Source: Alphaproteobacteria bacterium (GTDB taxonomy: Bacteria > Pseudomonadota > Alphaproteobacteria > Reyranellales > Reyranellaceae). Taken from it: a stretch of DNA of 64,000 nucleotides. The DNA lies in assembly GCA_019635875.1 (NCBI GenBank), contig JAHBYP010000002.1, positions 186,001 through 250,000 of the forward strand, written 5' to 3'. Within the stretch, counting starts at the first letter, position 1, and every line of letters begins with the position of its first letter. A model generated the notes under the pieces. That model was given only the letters and a program-made list of their open reading frames with translations. It was not told the origin of the DNA and searched no databases. Both the position numbers and the translations under genes were made by a program. Shown here piece after piece: positions 7,871-15,374 of the stretch.

Positions 7871-8791
7871 ATGGCCGACATCATCCTGCACCACTACCCG
7901 ACCTCGCCCTACGCCGAGAAGACGCGGCTGGCTTTCGGCATCAAGGGCATCACCTGGAAGTCGGTCATCATCCCCAACATCATGCCCAAGCCCGACCTGA
8001 TGCCGCTGACCGGCGGCTACCGCAAGACGCCGGTCATGCAGATCGGCGCCGACATCTACTGCGACACGCAGATCATCATGCGCGAGATCGACCGGCGCTT
8101 TCCGGCCATGAGGCTGAAGCCGGCGGGGCTGGAGGGCGTCACCGAGGCGCTGTCGTTCTGGGCCGACCGCACCTTGTTCTGGGCCGGCGTCGGCGTGGTC
8201 ATGGGCCAGATCGGCGATCAGCTGCCCGATGCCTTCAAGAAGGATCGCAGCGCGTTCTCCGGCCGCAACTTCGACGCGGCCTCGCTGAAGGCCATGGTCC
8301 CCGTCGTACGCGACCAGTTCTATGCCAGCCTCTGCCATGCCGAGGCGATGCTCGCCGATAAGCGCCCGTTCCTGCTCGGCGACCAGCCCACCCTGGCCGA
8401 TGTCGCGGTCTACAACCCGGTGTGGTTCGTGCGCCAGCGCCTGTCGCCCACCGCGGCGCCGCTCGACCGCCTGCCGCTGATCGGCGAATGGGCCACCCGC
8501 ATGGCGCGCTTCGGCCATGGCGTGAACAGCGAGCTGAGCGGCCCCGACGCGCTCGAGATCGCCCGCGCCGCAGCGCCCGACACACCGGCCGGCGTCGACG
8601 CCGGCGATCCCAGCGGCCTGAAGGCCGGCGCGACGGTCTCCGTCACGCCCGACGACACCGGCAAGATCCCGGTCAGCGGCGAGCTCGTGACGCTCAGCGC
8701 CCACGAGATCGCCGTGCGCCGCAGCGACGAGAAGACCGGCGAGCTGGTCGTGCACTTCCCGCGCGCCGGCTACGTCGTCACGGCGGCTTAG
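7871..8791 (+). CDS. glutathione S-transferase family protein with C-terminal extension
   Basis: This 306 aa protein begins with a thioredoxin-fold GST N-terminal domain (ILHHYPTSPYAEKTRLAFG) containing the usual cis-Pro region TPVMQIGADIYCDT. It continues with the helical GST C-domain to about residue 230. The last 70 or so residues form an extra beta-rich segment (GLKAGATVSVTPDDTG onward) absent from ordinary 200-220 aa GSTs. ATG 7871 with a GGAAAGAG upstream is chosen over one nine codons earlier. Confidence 0.87.
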   Translation: MADIILHHYPTSPYAEKTRLAFGIKGITWKSVIIPNIMPKPDLMPLTGGYRKTPVMQIGADIYCDTQIIMREIDRRFPAMRLKPAGLEGVTEALSFWADRTLFWAGVGVVMGQIGDQLPDAFKKDRSAFSGRNFDAASLKAMVPVVRDQFYASLCHAEAMLADKRPFLLGDQPTLADVAVYNPVWFVRQRLSPTAAPLDRLPLIGEWATRMARFGHGVNSELSGPDALEIARAAAPDTPAGVDAGDPSGLKAGATVSVTPDDTGKIPVSGELVTLSAHEIAVRRSDEKTGELVVHFPRAGYVVTAA

Positions 8792-8796
8792 TCTTT

Positions 8797-8854
8797 GGGA
8801 GCGCCGGCGTCCCGCCGGCATCATGAGAAGAGCCGGCGAGACGCCGGCGCTCCC
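8797..8854. terminator. inverted repeat between convergent GST genes
   Basis: Arms GGGAGCGCCGGCGTC (8797-8811) and its perfect complement (8840-8854) surround a 28-base loop. It starts 5 bases after one stop and ends 8 bases before the opposite stop. A bidirectional transcription end or dispersed REP-like element is likely. There is no T-run, so intrinsic termination is uncertain. Confidence 0.55.
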
Positions 8855-8862
8855 AGGAAGAC

Positions 8863-9492
8863 TCATGCCGCCTTCGCAACCTCCGCCTTGTACAGCGCGA
8901 ACTCCTCGCCGACGGCGCGCGCCACGGCGGGGCGCTTGAGCATGCGCTGGTGATAGGCCTGCACCGCCGGCCAGGCGGCGAGGTCGACGCCGGCATAGGG
9001 CGCCCAGTTGAGCACCGTCGTGAGGTAGGCATCGACGATGGTGAAGCGATCGAGCATGAAGGCGCGGCCCTCGAGATGCGTCTGCAGCAGGCCCAGCCGC
9101 AGACCGGCCTTGTCGCGCACATAGGCCTTCATCGCTTCCGGCGCCTGGCGATCGAGCAGCGGCACGAACAGCGCCTTGTGCAGCTCGGTGCCGATGAAGC
9201 CCAGCCATTGCTGGGCCTGGGCACGCTCGTCGCCTCCGGCCGGCATCAGCCCGGCGGCCGGGAAGCGATCGGCGATATACGGCAGCACCGCGGTGTTCTC
9301 GGTCAGGATCGAGCCGTCGTCGAGGCGCAGCGCCGGCACCTGGCCCATCGGGTTGACGGCGAAGAAATCCGAGCCATCGGCGACCTTCTTGCGCCGCGTG
9401 TCGACCTGGGTGAAATCGACCGGTGCACCGGCCTCGTAGGCGGCGATGCGGGTGGCGAGCGAGCAGGCCATGGGGGCGAAATAGAGATTCAT
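8863..9492 (-). CDS. glutathione S-transferase (beta-class-like)
   Basis: This is a 209 aa GST close to the bacterial beta class (GstA-like). It starts MNLYFAPMACSLATRI, where the Cys at residue 10 corresponds to the beta-class catalytic Cys. The motif NPMGQVPALRLDDGSILTEN binds glutathione. The C-terminal helical domain ends around residue 200. A GAGGAGGG Shine-Dalgarno lies upstream. It is divergent from a TetR gene with overlapping promoters, so it is probably the regulator's target. Confidence 0.92.
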   Translation of the reverse strand: MNLYFAPMACSLATRIAAYEAGAPVDFTQVDTRRKKVADGSDFFAVNPMGQVPALRLDDGSILTENTAVLPYIADRFPAAGLMPAGGDERAQAQQWLGFIGTELHKALFVPLLDRQAPEAMKAYVRDKAGLRLGLLQTHLEGRAFMLDRFTIVDAYLTTVLNWAPYAGVDLAAWPAVQAYHQRMLKRPAVARAVGEEFALYKAEVAKAA

Positions 9493-9503
9493 CGTCGAAC
9501 CCT

Positions 9504-9550
9504 CCTCGATTGATTTTTGTACTATCGAGGATATAAATAACCCGAGTCAA
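9504..9550. promoter_or_regulatory. divergent promoters and candidate TetR operator
   Basis: On the plus strand TTGATT (9510-9515), a 16-base spacer and TATAAA (9532-9537) would drive the TetR gene. On the minus strand TTGACT (9550-9545), an 18-base spacer and GATAGT (9526-9521) would drive the GST gene. An inverted repeat CCTCGAT (9504-9510) / ATCGAGG (9524-9530) overlaps both and is the best operator candidate. The region is markedly AT-rich for this genome. Confidence 0.5.
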
Positions 9551-9565
9551 CGAATTTTGTCCGAT

Positions 9566-10207
9566 ATGGTAAAAAAAGACGAGAGGCGTCCGCGCGGCCG
9601 GCCGCGCGCCTACGACCCCGAGCGCGCCATGGACCGCGCCACGGCGACCTTCTGGCGCGCCGGCTATTCGGCGACCTCGCTCGACGACCTGACGGCGGCG
9701 ACGGGCATGAACAAGCCCAGCCTCTACGGCGCCTTCGGCGACAAGCGCGCGCTCTATCTCGCGGCCCTCGAGCGCTACACCGAGGCTGGTCGCGTCACCA
9801 TGGTCGAGGCGCTGCGCCCCGATCTTCCGCTGCGCGATGGATTGCAGCGCGTCTACGACTCGGCGCTGCGGTTCTACCTGCCGGCCGATGAAGCCGCGCG
9901 TGGCTGCTTCCTGATCGGCACGGCAACCACGGAATCGGTCGAGGATGCCGACGTGCGCAAGCGGTTGCGCGATGCGCTGAGGCTCTATGACAGCGTCTTC
10001 GAGGCGCGTCTCGCGCAGGCCCGCGAGCAAGGCGAGATCGCCGCCGACGCCGATCCTGCCGCCTTGGCGAGGATTGCGTCGGCAGTGATGCACACGCTGG
10101 CCCTGCGCTCGCGCGCCGGCGATCCCGAGACCATGCTTCGAGACATCGCGCGGGCCGGAATTGATCTGATCTGCGTGCCCGAACGCAGACGGCCAAAGCG
10201 ACGGTGA
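9566..10207 (+). CDS. TetR/AcrR family transcriptional regulator
   Basis: This 213 aa regulator starts with a basic arm (RRPRGRPRAYDPERAM). Its helix-turn-helix reads SLDDLTAATGMNKPSLYGAFGDKRALYLAAL. It resembles the AcuR/YjdC-like TetR group by the GRPR...LYGAFG pattern, with a helical C-terminal domain. The ATG at 9566 is chosen over a TTG three codons earlier. The gene is divergent from the beta-class GST, suggesting local control of that gene; the inducer is unknown. Confidence 0.9.
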   Translation: MVKKDERRPRGRPRAYDPERAMDRATATFWRAGYSATSLDDLTAATGMNKPSLYGAFGDKRALYLAALERYTEAGRVTMVEALRPDLPLRDGLQRVYDSALRFYLPADEAARGCFLIGTATTESVEDADVRKRLRDALRLYDSVFEARLAQAREQGEIAADADPAALARIASAVMHTLALRSRAGDPETMLRDIARAGIDLICVPERRRPKRR

Positions 10208-10229
10208 TGCCGGACGCCGGCAGTCCCAG

Positions 10230-11099
10230 TCAGACGATCTCGACGCCGAGATGCCCGGCGAGATGGCGCAGCGCGTGCACGTTCTGGCGCGTGGCGTTGC
10301 GCGGATCGTCTGGCACGTGGGTCTCGATCGAAGCCAGCACCTCGCGCGATTTGGTGCCGGCGAGGATCACCGGCAGCAACTCGGCATAGGGCACGTCGCC
10401 CTGCCCGACCGGAACCGTCCGGCGTTCCGCCAGCTTGCGATCCTTGAACGACAGATGGTCGGTGCGCGGCGCCAGCGCCTTGAGCTCCTCGACGGTGGGC
10501 GGCTGGCCCATGCCAAAGGCGTTGCAGATATCGAGCAGCGGCCGGATGCGGCGATGGGTGAAGGTCTTCATCAGCGCCTCGAGATCGGCGATCGAGGCGA
10601 CATTGCAGACGGGCTCGTTCTCCACCTGCAGGTCGACCCCGTATTCGTCAGCGAGATCGCAGAGCTGGCCGAGCGGGCCGGCGAGGTCACCGGCCTGGTA
10701 GTCGTCGTACTTCAGCCAGGAGAAGATGCGCAGCCGCGTGGCGCCCAGCATGATGCAGATGTCGAAGGCATGCTGGAACGGATCGCCGGTCGGACAGGAA
10801 TCGGGATCAAAGGCGAAATCGACCTTGCCGCCCTTGTCGGCCTGGCCTGGCGCCCGCCACTTCAGGACCGGCGACACGAAGGTCGGCACCGTGAGCCGCG
10901 CCTGATGGATGCGCGCGGCGATCTCGGCGATCTCGTCGAGCTCCATGCCCAGGAGGTTGCGGCCGCCGACCGTGCGCATCTCCAGCCGGCTCACGCCGTT
11001 CTCGGCACAGAAATCGATCATGTCGTCGAGCGACGGGCCGATCTCGTCGCCGATCACCGCCAGCAAGAGGCGCGGCATTTCCAGGGGCGTGCCGGTCAT
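10230..11099 (-). CDS. sugar phosphate isomerase/epimerase-like TIM-barrel protein
   Basis: This 289 aa protein belongs to the AP_endonuc_2 / xylose-isomerase-like TIM-barrel superfamily. Visible signatures are the strand-4 region RLRIFSWLKYDDY, the metal-binding VENEPVCN, then PLLDICNAFGMG, DHLSFKDRK and the C-terminal VLASIETHVPDD. The substrate is unknown. Its ATG overlaps the TGA of the upstream VOC gene by 4 bases, so the two are translationally coupled. Confidence 0.85.
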   Translation of the reverse strand: MTGTPLEMPRLLLAVIGDEIGPSLDDMIDFCAENGVSRLEMRTVGGRNLLGMELDEIAEIAARIHQARLTVPTFVSPVLKWRAPGQADKGGKVDFAFDPDSCPTGDPFQHAFDICIMLGATRLRIFSWLKYDDYQAGDLAGPLGQLCDLADEYGVDLQVENEPVCNVASIADLEALMKTFTHRRIRPLLDICNAFGMGQPPTVEELKALAPRTDHLSFKDRKLAERRTVPVGQGDVPYAELLPVILAGTKSREVLASIETHVPDDPRNATRQNVHALRHLAGHLGVEIV

Positions 11100-11467
11100 T
11101 GATGCACCGCTTCGATCTTGTAGCCGTCGGGATCGGCCACGAAGGCCGCGTAGTAGGTCGGGCCGTAGTGAGCGCGCAAGCCCGGCGCGCCGAGGTCGCG
11201 GCCGCCATGCGCCATCGCCGCGGCGTGGAAGGCGTCGACCGCCGCGCGGTTCGGGGCGTCGAAGGCGAGGTGAAAGCCGGCGCCCGGCGCCACCACCTGG
11301 CCGGGGCGCGGGAAGAGCGCCAGCTTGTCGCCCTGGCCTGGCGGGCCGTAGCCCACACCCTTGACGCTGTCCCAGACCCTGGCCCAGCCGATCGGCGCCA
11401 TCACCGCGTCGTAGAACGCCGCGGCGCGCGTCAGGTCTTCGACGCCGAATGACAGATGACCAAGCAT
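11096..11467 (-). CDS. VOC family (glyoxalase/bleomycin-resistance fold) protein
   Basis: This 123 aa single-domain VOC protein has the start [20 protein letters not shown], with His as a likely metal ligand. The second module ends in [17 protein letters not shown], which carries the usual Glu ligand. It could be a lyase, dioxygenase or binding protein. It is first of a two-gene unit with the TIM-barrel protein and divergent from the HerA-like ATPase gene (62 bases). Confidence 0.85.
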   Translation of the reverse strand: MLGHLSFGVEDLTRAAAFYDAVMAPIGWARVWDSVKGVGYGPPGQGDKLALFPRPGQVVAPGAGFHLAFDAPNRAAVDAFHAAAMAHGGRDLGAPGLRAHYGPTYYAAFVADPDGYKIEAVHQ

Positions 11468-11529
11468 TGGACCCTCCTGCCCCCGATCTGGTTTACTGCC
11501 GGCAGGCGGGACAGGGAACCGGAGTCTCC

Positions 11530-13197
11530 ATGAGCGACGACCTCTCGATCTTCGTGGGTGCGGGCACGAACGACAACGACCAGTTCCTGCTGCTGAAGTA
11601 CGGCAACCGGCACGGCCTGATCGCCGGCGCCACCGGCACGGGCAAGACGGTCACCCTGCAGACGATCGCCGAAGGCTTCGCCGCCTTCGGCGTGCCGGTG
11701 TTCATGGCTGACGTCAAAGGCGATCTCGCCGGCATCGCGCAGAGGGGCGGCGACAATCCGCGCATCGTCGAGCGTGCCCGGCAGCTGAAGATTGACGGCT
11801 TCGCCGGTCGCGCCTTTCCCGTCGTGCTCTGGGATCTGTTCGGCGAGAAGGGCCATCCCGTGCGCACGACCGTGTCGGAGATCGGCCCGCTGCTGATGGC
11901 CCGCCTGCTCGATCTCAACCCGACCCAGGAAGGCGTGCTCAATATCGTCTTCAGGATCGCCGACGAGCAGGGCCTGCTGCTGCTCGACTTCAAGGATCTC
12001 ACCGCGCTGCTGCAATGGTGCGGCGAGAACGCCGGTCAGCTCACCACGCAATACGGCAACGTCAGCAAGGCGAGCGTCGGCACCATCCAGCGTGCGCTCC
12101 TGGTGCTCGAGCAGCAGGGCGGCGAGCATTTCTTCGGCGAGCCGGCGCTCGACCTGCACGACATGTTCCGTCGCGACTCCAGCAACGTCGGCTACATCAA
12201 CGTGCTGGCCGCCGACCGGCTGATGCAGAACCCCCGGCTCTACGGCACCTTCCTCCTGTGGATGCTGTCGGAGCTGTTCGAGAGCATGCCCGAGGTCGGC
12301 GATCTCGACCGGCCGAAGTTCGTTTTCTTCTTCGACGAAGCGCATCTGCTGTTCGACGACGCTCCCAAGGCGCTGGTCGAGAAGATCGAGCAGGTCGTGC
12401 GCCTGATCCGGTCGAAGGGAGTCGGCGTCTACTTCATCACCCAGAACCCGCTCGACGTGCCGGAGAGCGTGCTCGGCCAGCTCGGCAACCGCGTCCAGCA
12501 CGCGCTGCGCGCCTTCACACCGAAGGACCAGAAGGCGGTGAAGTCGGCGGCGCAGACCTTCCGCGCCAACGACGCCTTCGACGCCACCAAGGCGATCCTC
12601 GAGCTCGGCGTCGGCGAGGCACTGGTCTCCTTCCTCGACGCCAGGGGTGTGCCGAGCCCGGTCGAGCGCGTCTTCGTGGCGCCACCGCAATCGCGTCTGG
12701 GGCCACTCAGCGATGCCGAGCGCAACGCCGTCGCCCGCGCCAGCCCGATCGCCGGCAAGTACGACCAGGTGGTCGATCGCGATTCGGCCTTCGAGGTGCT
12801 GATGGGGCGCGCCCAGGCGCAACCGGCGCCCGCCGAGTCCGGCGGTACCCGTCGTCGCGGACAGTACGGCGCGCCACCGCCACCGCCGCCGCCCCTGGAC
12901 TCGCCGCCGCCGTCATCGTCCTGGGGACACGGCGCGCCGCCCGCGGGGGAGCCGCCGCCGCAGCGCGGCCAGCCGCGCCTGCGTCACTCGCTGCCGCCCG
13001 AGGAGCAGCCGGGCCCGCGCGGCCGCGCGCCCGCCGGATCACGCTCCGACAGCCTGGGTACCACCATCGTCAAGAGCGCGGCGCGCACCGCCACCAACAT
13101 CGCCGTGCGCGAAGCGACCAAGGCGATGATCGGCGGTCGCGGCGGCGGCATCGCCGGCTCGCTGCTGCGCGGCGTGCTGGGTTCGATCCTGAAGTGA
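11530..13197 (+). CDS. HerA-like helicase/ATPase (DUF853, YjgR type)
   Basis: This 555 aa P-loop ATPase has Walker A at [11 protein letters not shown] (K39), Walker B in [17 protein letters not shown] and the sensor/arginine-finger region [21 protein letters not shown]. This architecture matches the DUF853/YjgR branch of the FtsK-HerA superfamily, whose cellular role is unsettled. After residue 435 it has a low-complexity Pro-rich linker ([16 protein letters not shown]). The end is a Gly-rich amphipathic tail. The ATG at 11530 follows GGAG. Its TGA overlaps the GTG start of the next gene. Confidence 0.9.
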   Translation: MSDDLSIFVGAGTNDNDQFLLLKYGNRHGLIAGATGTGKTVTLQTIAEGFAAFGVPVFMADVKGDLAGIAQRGGDNPRIVERARQLKIDGFAGRAFPVVLWDLFGEKGHPVRTTVSEIGPLLMARLLDLNPTQEGVLNIVFRIADEQGLLLLDFKDLTALLQWCGENAGQLTTQYGNVSKASVGTIQRALLVLEQQGGEHFFGEPALDLHDMFRRDSSNVGYINVLAADRLMQNPRLYGTFLLWMLSELFESMPEVGDLDRPKFVFFFDEAHLLFDDAPKALVEKIEQVVRLIRSKGVGVYFITQNPLDVPESVLGQLGNRVQHALRAFTPKDQKAVKSAAQTFRANDAFDATKAILELGVGEALVSFLDARGVPSPVERVFVAPPQSRLGPLSDAERNAVARASPIAGKYDQVVDRDSAFEVLMGRAQAQPAPAESGGTRRRGQYGAPPPPPPPLDSPPPSSSWGHGAPPAGEPPPQRGQPRLRHSLPPEEQPGPRGRAPAGSRSDSLGTTIVKSAARTATNIAVREATKAMIGGRGGGIAGSLLRGVLGSILK

Positions 13198-14042
13198 CGA
13201 AGATCGCGGTCGTCACCGGCTCCAACCGAGGGATCGGCCTGGCGCTGGTGCGAGGCCTGTGTCGCCTGTGGGGTGGTGGTGGCGTGGTCTATCTCACCGC
13301 GCGCCGCGACAGCGACGGCGACGCGGCGATAGCGCTGCTACGCGGCGAAGGCCTGTCGCCGGAATATCACCGCCTCGACCTTGCCAGTGAAGACAGCGTG
13401 ACGGCGCTCGCGCGGCACATCGGCCGATCGCATGGTGGCATCGACGTCGTGATCCAGAACGGCGCCTACGCGCCGGCACCGGGATCGCCGGCATACGCCG
13501 ACGCACGGCCCATGATCGAGGCCAACAACCATGGCTCCTGGCGCATGCTGCGCGCCTTCCGGCCGCTGCTGCGCGAGAGCGCCCGCATGCTGGTCGTCGC
13601 CAGCGGATTCGGCACGCTGTCGCGGCTGCCCGAGCATCTGCAGCCGATGCTCGACGGTGACGAACGAACGCCGGACGAGATAGAGGCGGCGATGGACTCC
13701 TATGTCGAGGCGGTCGAGGGCGGCACGGCCAGAGAGCGCGGCTGGCCCGACTGGGTCAACGTCACGTCGAAGGTCGGCCAGGTGGCGCTGACGCGCGCCG
13801 CGGCCCGGCAATGGCGCGCCGACCCTGACATGCCGAAGGACGTGCTGCTCAACGCCGTGTGCCCGGGCTGGACGATCACCGATGCGACACGTGGTTACCT
13901 CGCGAGCATGCCCGAGGTGAGCGCCAAGACGCCGGACGAGGCAGCGGCCGATGTCATCTGGTTGGCGACCCTGCCGCCGGACACGACGGCGCCCTACGGC
14001 GAGCTGGTGCAGTACCGCAAGGTCATCCCGTTCCGCGGCTAG
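13194..14042 (+). CDS. SDR family protein, carbonyl-reductase-like, lacking the catalytic Tyr
   Basis: This 282 aa protein has the cofactor motif [15 protein letters not shown] and follows animal carbonyl reductase 1 in outline. A long insertion ([20 protein letters not shown]) is followed by [19 protein letters not shown]. Where active family members have Y-x-x-x-K, this sequence has N-V-T-S-K, so the catalytic Tyr is missing while Lys is kept. The GTG start at 13194 overlaps the stop of the HerA-like gene (GTGA), implying coupled translation. It may be a non-classical reductase or a binding protein. Confidence 0.85.
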   Translation: MTKIAVVTGSNRGIGLALVRGLCRLWGGGGVVYLTARRDSDGDAAIALLRGEGLSPEYHRLDLASEDSVTALARHIGRSHGGIDVVIQNGAYAPAPGSPAYADARPMIEANNHGSWRMLRAFRPLLRESARMLVVASGFGTLSRLPEHLQPMLDGDERTPDEIEAAMDSYVEAVEGGTARERGWPDWVNVTSKVGQVALTRAAARQWRADPDMPKDVLLNAVCPGWTITDATRGYLASMPEVSAKTPDEAAADVIWLATLPPDTTAPYGELVQYRKVIPFRG

Positions 14043-14069
14043 AGCGACGAGCCCGATATCGGTGCCGCC

Positions 14070-14141
14070 CTGTCATCCCGAGCGCAGCTTGGGGGAAGCC
14101 CGAGAGGTTGGCCGGATCCTTCGCTGCGCCCGGGATGACAG
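14070..14141. repeat. Family A palindromic element, copy 1
   Basis: A diverged copy of the dispersed inverted repeat with ends CTGTCATCCCGAG and CGGGATGACAG. The internal arms differ (AGCTTGGGGGAAGC instead of AGCGAGGGATC). It lies between convergent genes. Confidence 0.85.
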
Positions 14142-14168
14142 GTGCGTCCGACCAACCGCTCGATGCTG

Positions 14169-15110
14169 CTAGAGCGCCTCGCGCTCGTCGTAGATCGAGA
14201 CCCAGCCCTCACCTTCCGACGCGACGCCGCGATACATGCCAGCGGTGTTGAAGGGCAGCGTGACGGTGCCGTCGCGGCCGACGGCGATCAGCCCGGCGCC
14301 GCCGCCCAGGCGCTTGAGCTCGCCGAACACCATGGCGTCGCAGGCGTCGGTCAGGCGCTCGCCCTTGTAGGCCATGCGCGCGTGCAGCTCGTGGCCCAAC
14401 ACGGAGCGCATGAAGATCTCGCCCTTGCCGGTGCCCGAGTAGGCCAGCGTCGCGTCGTTGGCGTAGGTGCCGGCGCCGATCAGCGGCGTGTCGCCGACAC
14501 GGCCGGGCAGCTTGTTGGTATAGCCGCCGGTCGAGGTCGCCGCCGCGAGATGGCCGGCGCGGTCGATCGCCACCGCGCCCACCGTGCCGTGCTTCAGCCG
14601 TTCGCTGGCCTGCGAGGCATCGCCTCCGGCCTGCAGCGCCTTCATCTGCAGCAGCGAGGCGCGGCGCTCCTCGGTCGAGAACCAGTCCGGCGCCACCATC
14701 TCCAGCCCGGCGCGTGCGGCGAGCGTCTCGGCGCCCTCGCCGATCAGCAGCACGTGGTCGGTGCGCTCCATCACGGCGCGCGCGGCGCGGATCGGATTGC
14801 GGATGCGCGCGACGCCGCCAACGGCACCGGCCTTCAGATCGCGCCCGTCCATGATCGCGGCGTCCATCTCGTGCTTGCCGTCAGCATTGAACACCGCGCC
14901 GCGGCCGGCGTTGAACGCGGTGTGCTCCTCCAGCGCGATCACCGCCGCCTCGACTGCATCGAGCGCCACGCCGCCGTCCTTCAGCACCGACCAGCCGGCA
15001 CGTAGCGCATCCTTCAGACCTTCGCGCGCGTGGCGCTCCTGCGCTCCGCTCAGCGAACCCATGGGCGGAACGCCGCAGCCGCCATGAATGGCGAGGACAG
15101 GCATGCGCAT
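14169..15110 (-). CDS. iaaA: isoaspartyl peptidase/L-asparaginase (Ntn-hydrolase)
   Basis: This 313 aa enzyme is a plant-type asparaginase, a precursor that self-cleaves to expose an N-terminal Thr. It removes isoaspartyl residues from dipeptides and hydrolyses asparagine. The cleavage site is seen as KHG|T176VGAVA. The substrate loop TSTGGYTNKLPGRVGDTPLIGAGTYA is characteristic. The N-terminal LAIHGGCG is conserved. It is on its own, with a family A palindrome downstream. Confidence 0.93.
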   Translation of the reverse strand: MRMPVLAIHGGCGVPPMGSLSGAQERHAREGLKDALRAGWSVLKDGGVALDAVEAAVIALEEHTAFNAGRGAVFNADGKHEMDAAIMDGRDLKAGAVGGVARIRNPIRAARAVMERTDHVLLIGEGAETLAARAGLEMVAPDWFSTEERRASLLQMKALQAGGDASQASERLKHGTVGAVAIDRAGHLAAATSTGGYTNKLPGRVGDTPLIGAGTYANDATLAYSGTGKGEIFMRSVLGHELHARMAYKGERLTDACDAMVFGELKRLGGGAGLIAVGRDGTVTLPFNTAGMYRGVASEGEGWVSIYDEREAL

Positions 15111-15157
15111 GCTCGAACTCCTTGCGGCTCAGACGGTCGGCCGCCTACGGTTCGGCC

Positions 15158-15362
15158 ATGCCAGCCACGATCCGACCCTTTCTGATGTTCGAGGGCAAGG
15201 CCCGGGAGGCGATGCAGTTCTATTGCTCGCTGCTTCCCGACGCCAGCATCGCTGGCCGAAGGTGGCGCGGTCCTGATGCCGCCGGACGACTACGGCTTCA
15301 GCAAGCAGTTCGCCTGGGTTTCCGATCGCTACGGGGTATCGCGGCAGCTGAACCTGCCGTGA
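15158..15362 (+). pseudogene. broken VOC/PhnB-like gene
   Basis: Two pieces of one small protein remain in different frames. The first, from ATG 15158, reads MPATIRPFLMFEGKAREAMQF, the normal start of PhnB-like VOC proteins. The second, from about 15252 to the TGA at 15362, reads EGGAVLMPPDDYGFSKQFAW and then DRYGVSRQLNLP, the normal end. The middle third, about 80 residues, is missing and the frame changes at the junction. This is most simply an internal deletion. Confidence 0.8.
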
Positions 15363-15374
15363 GGGGGAGAGCAC

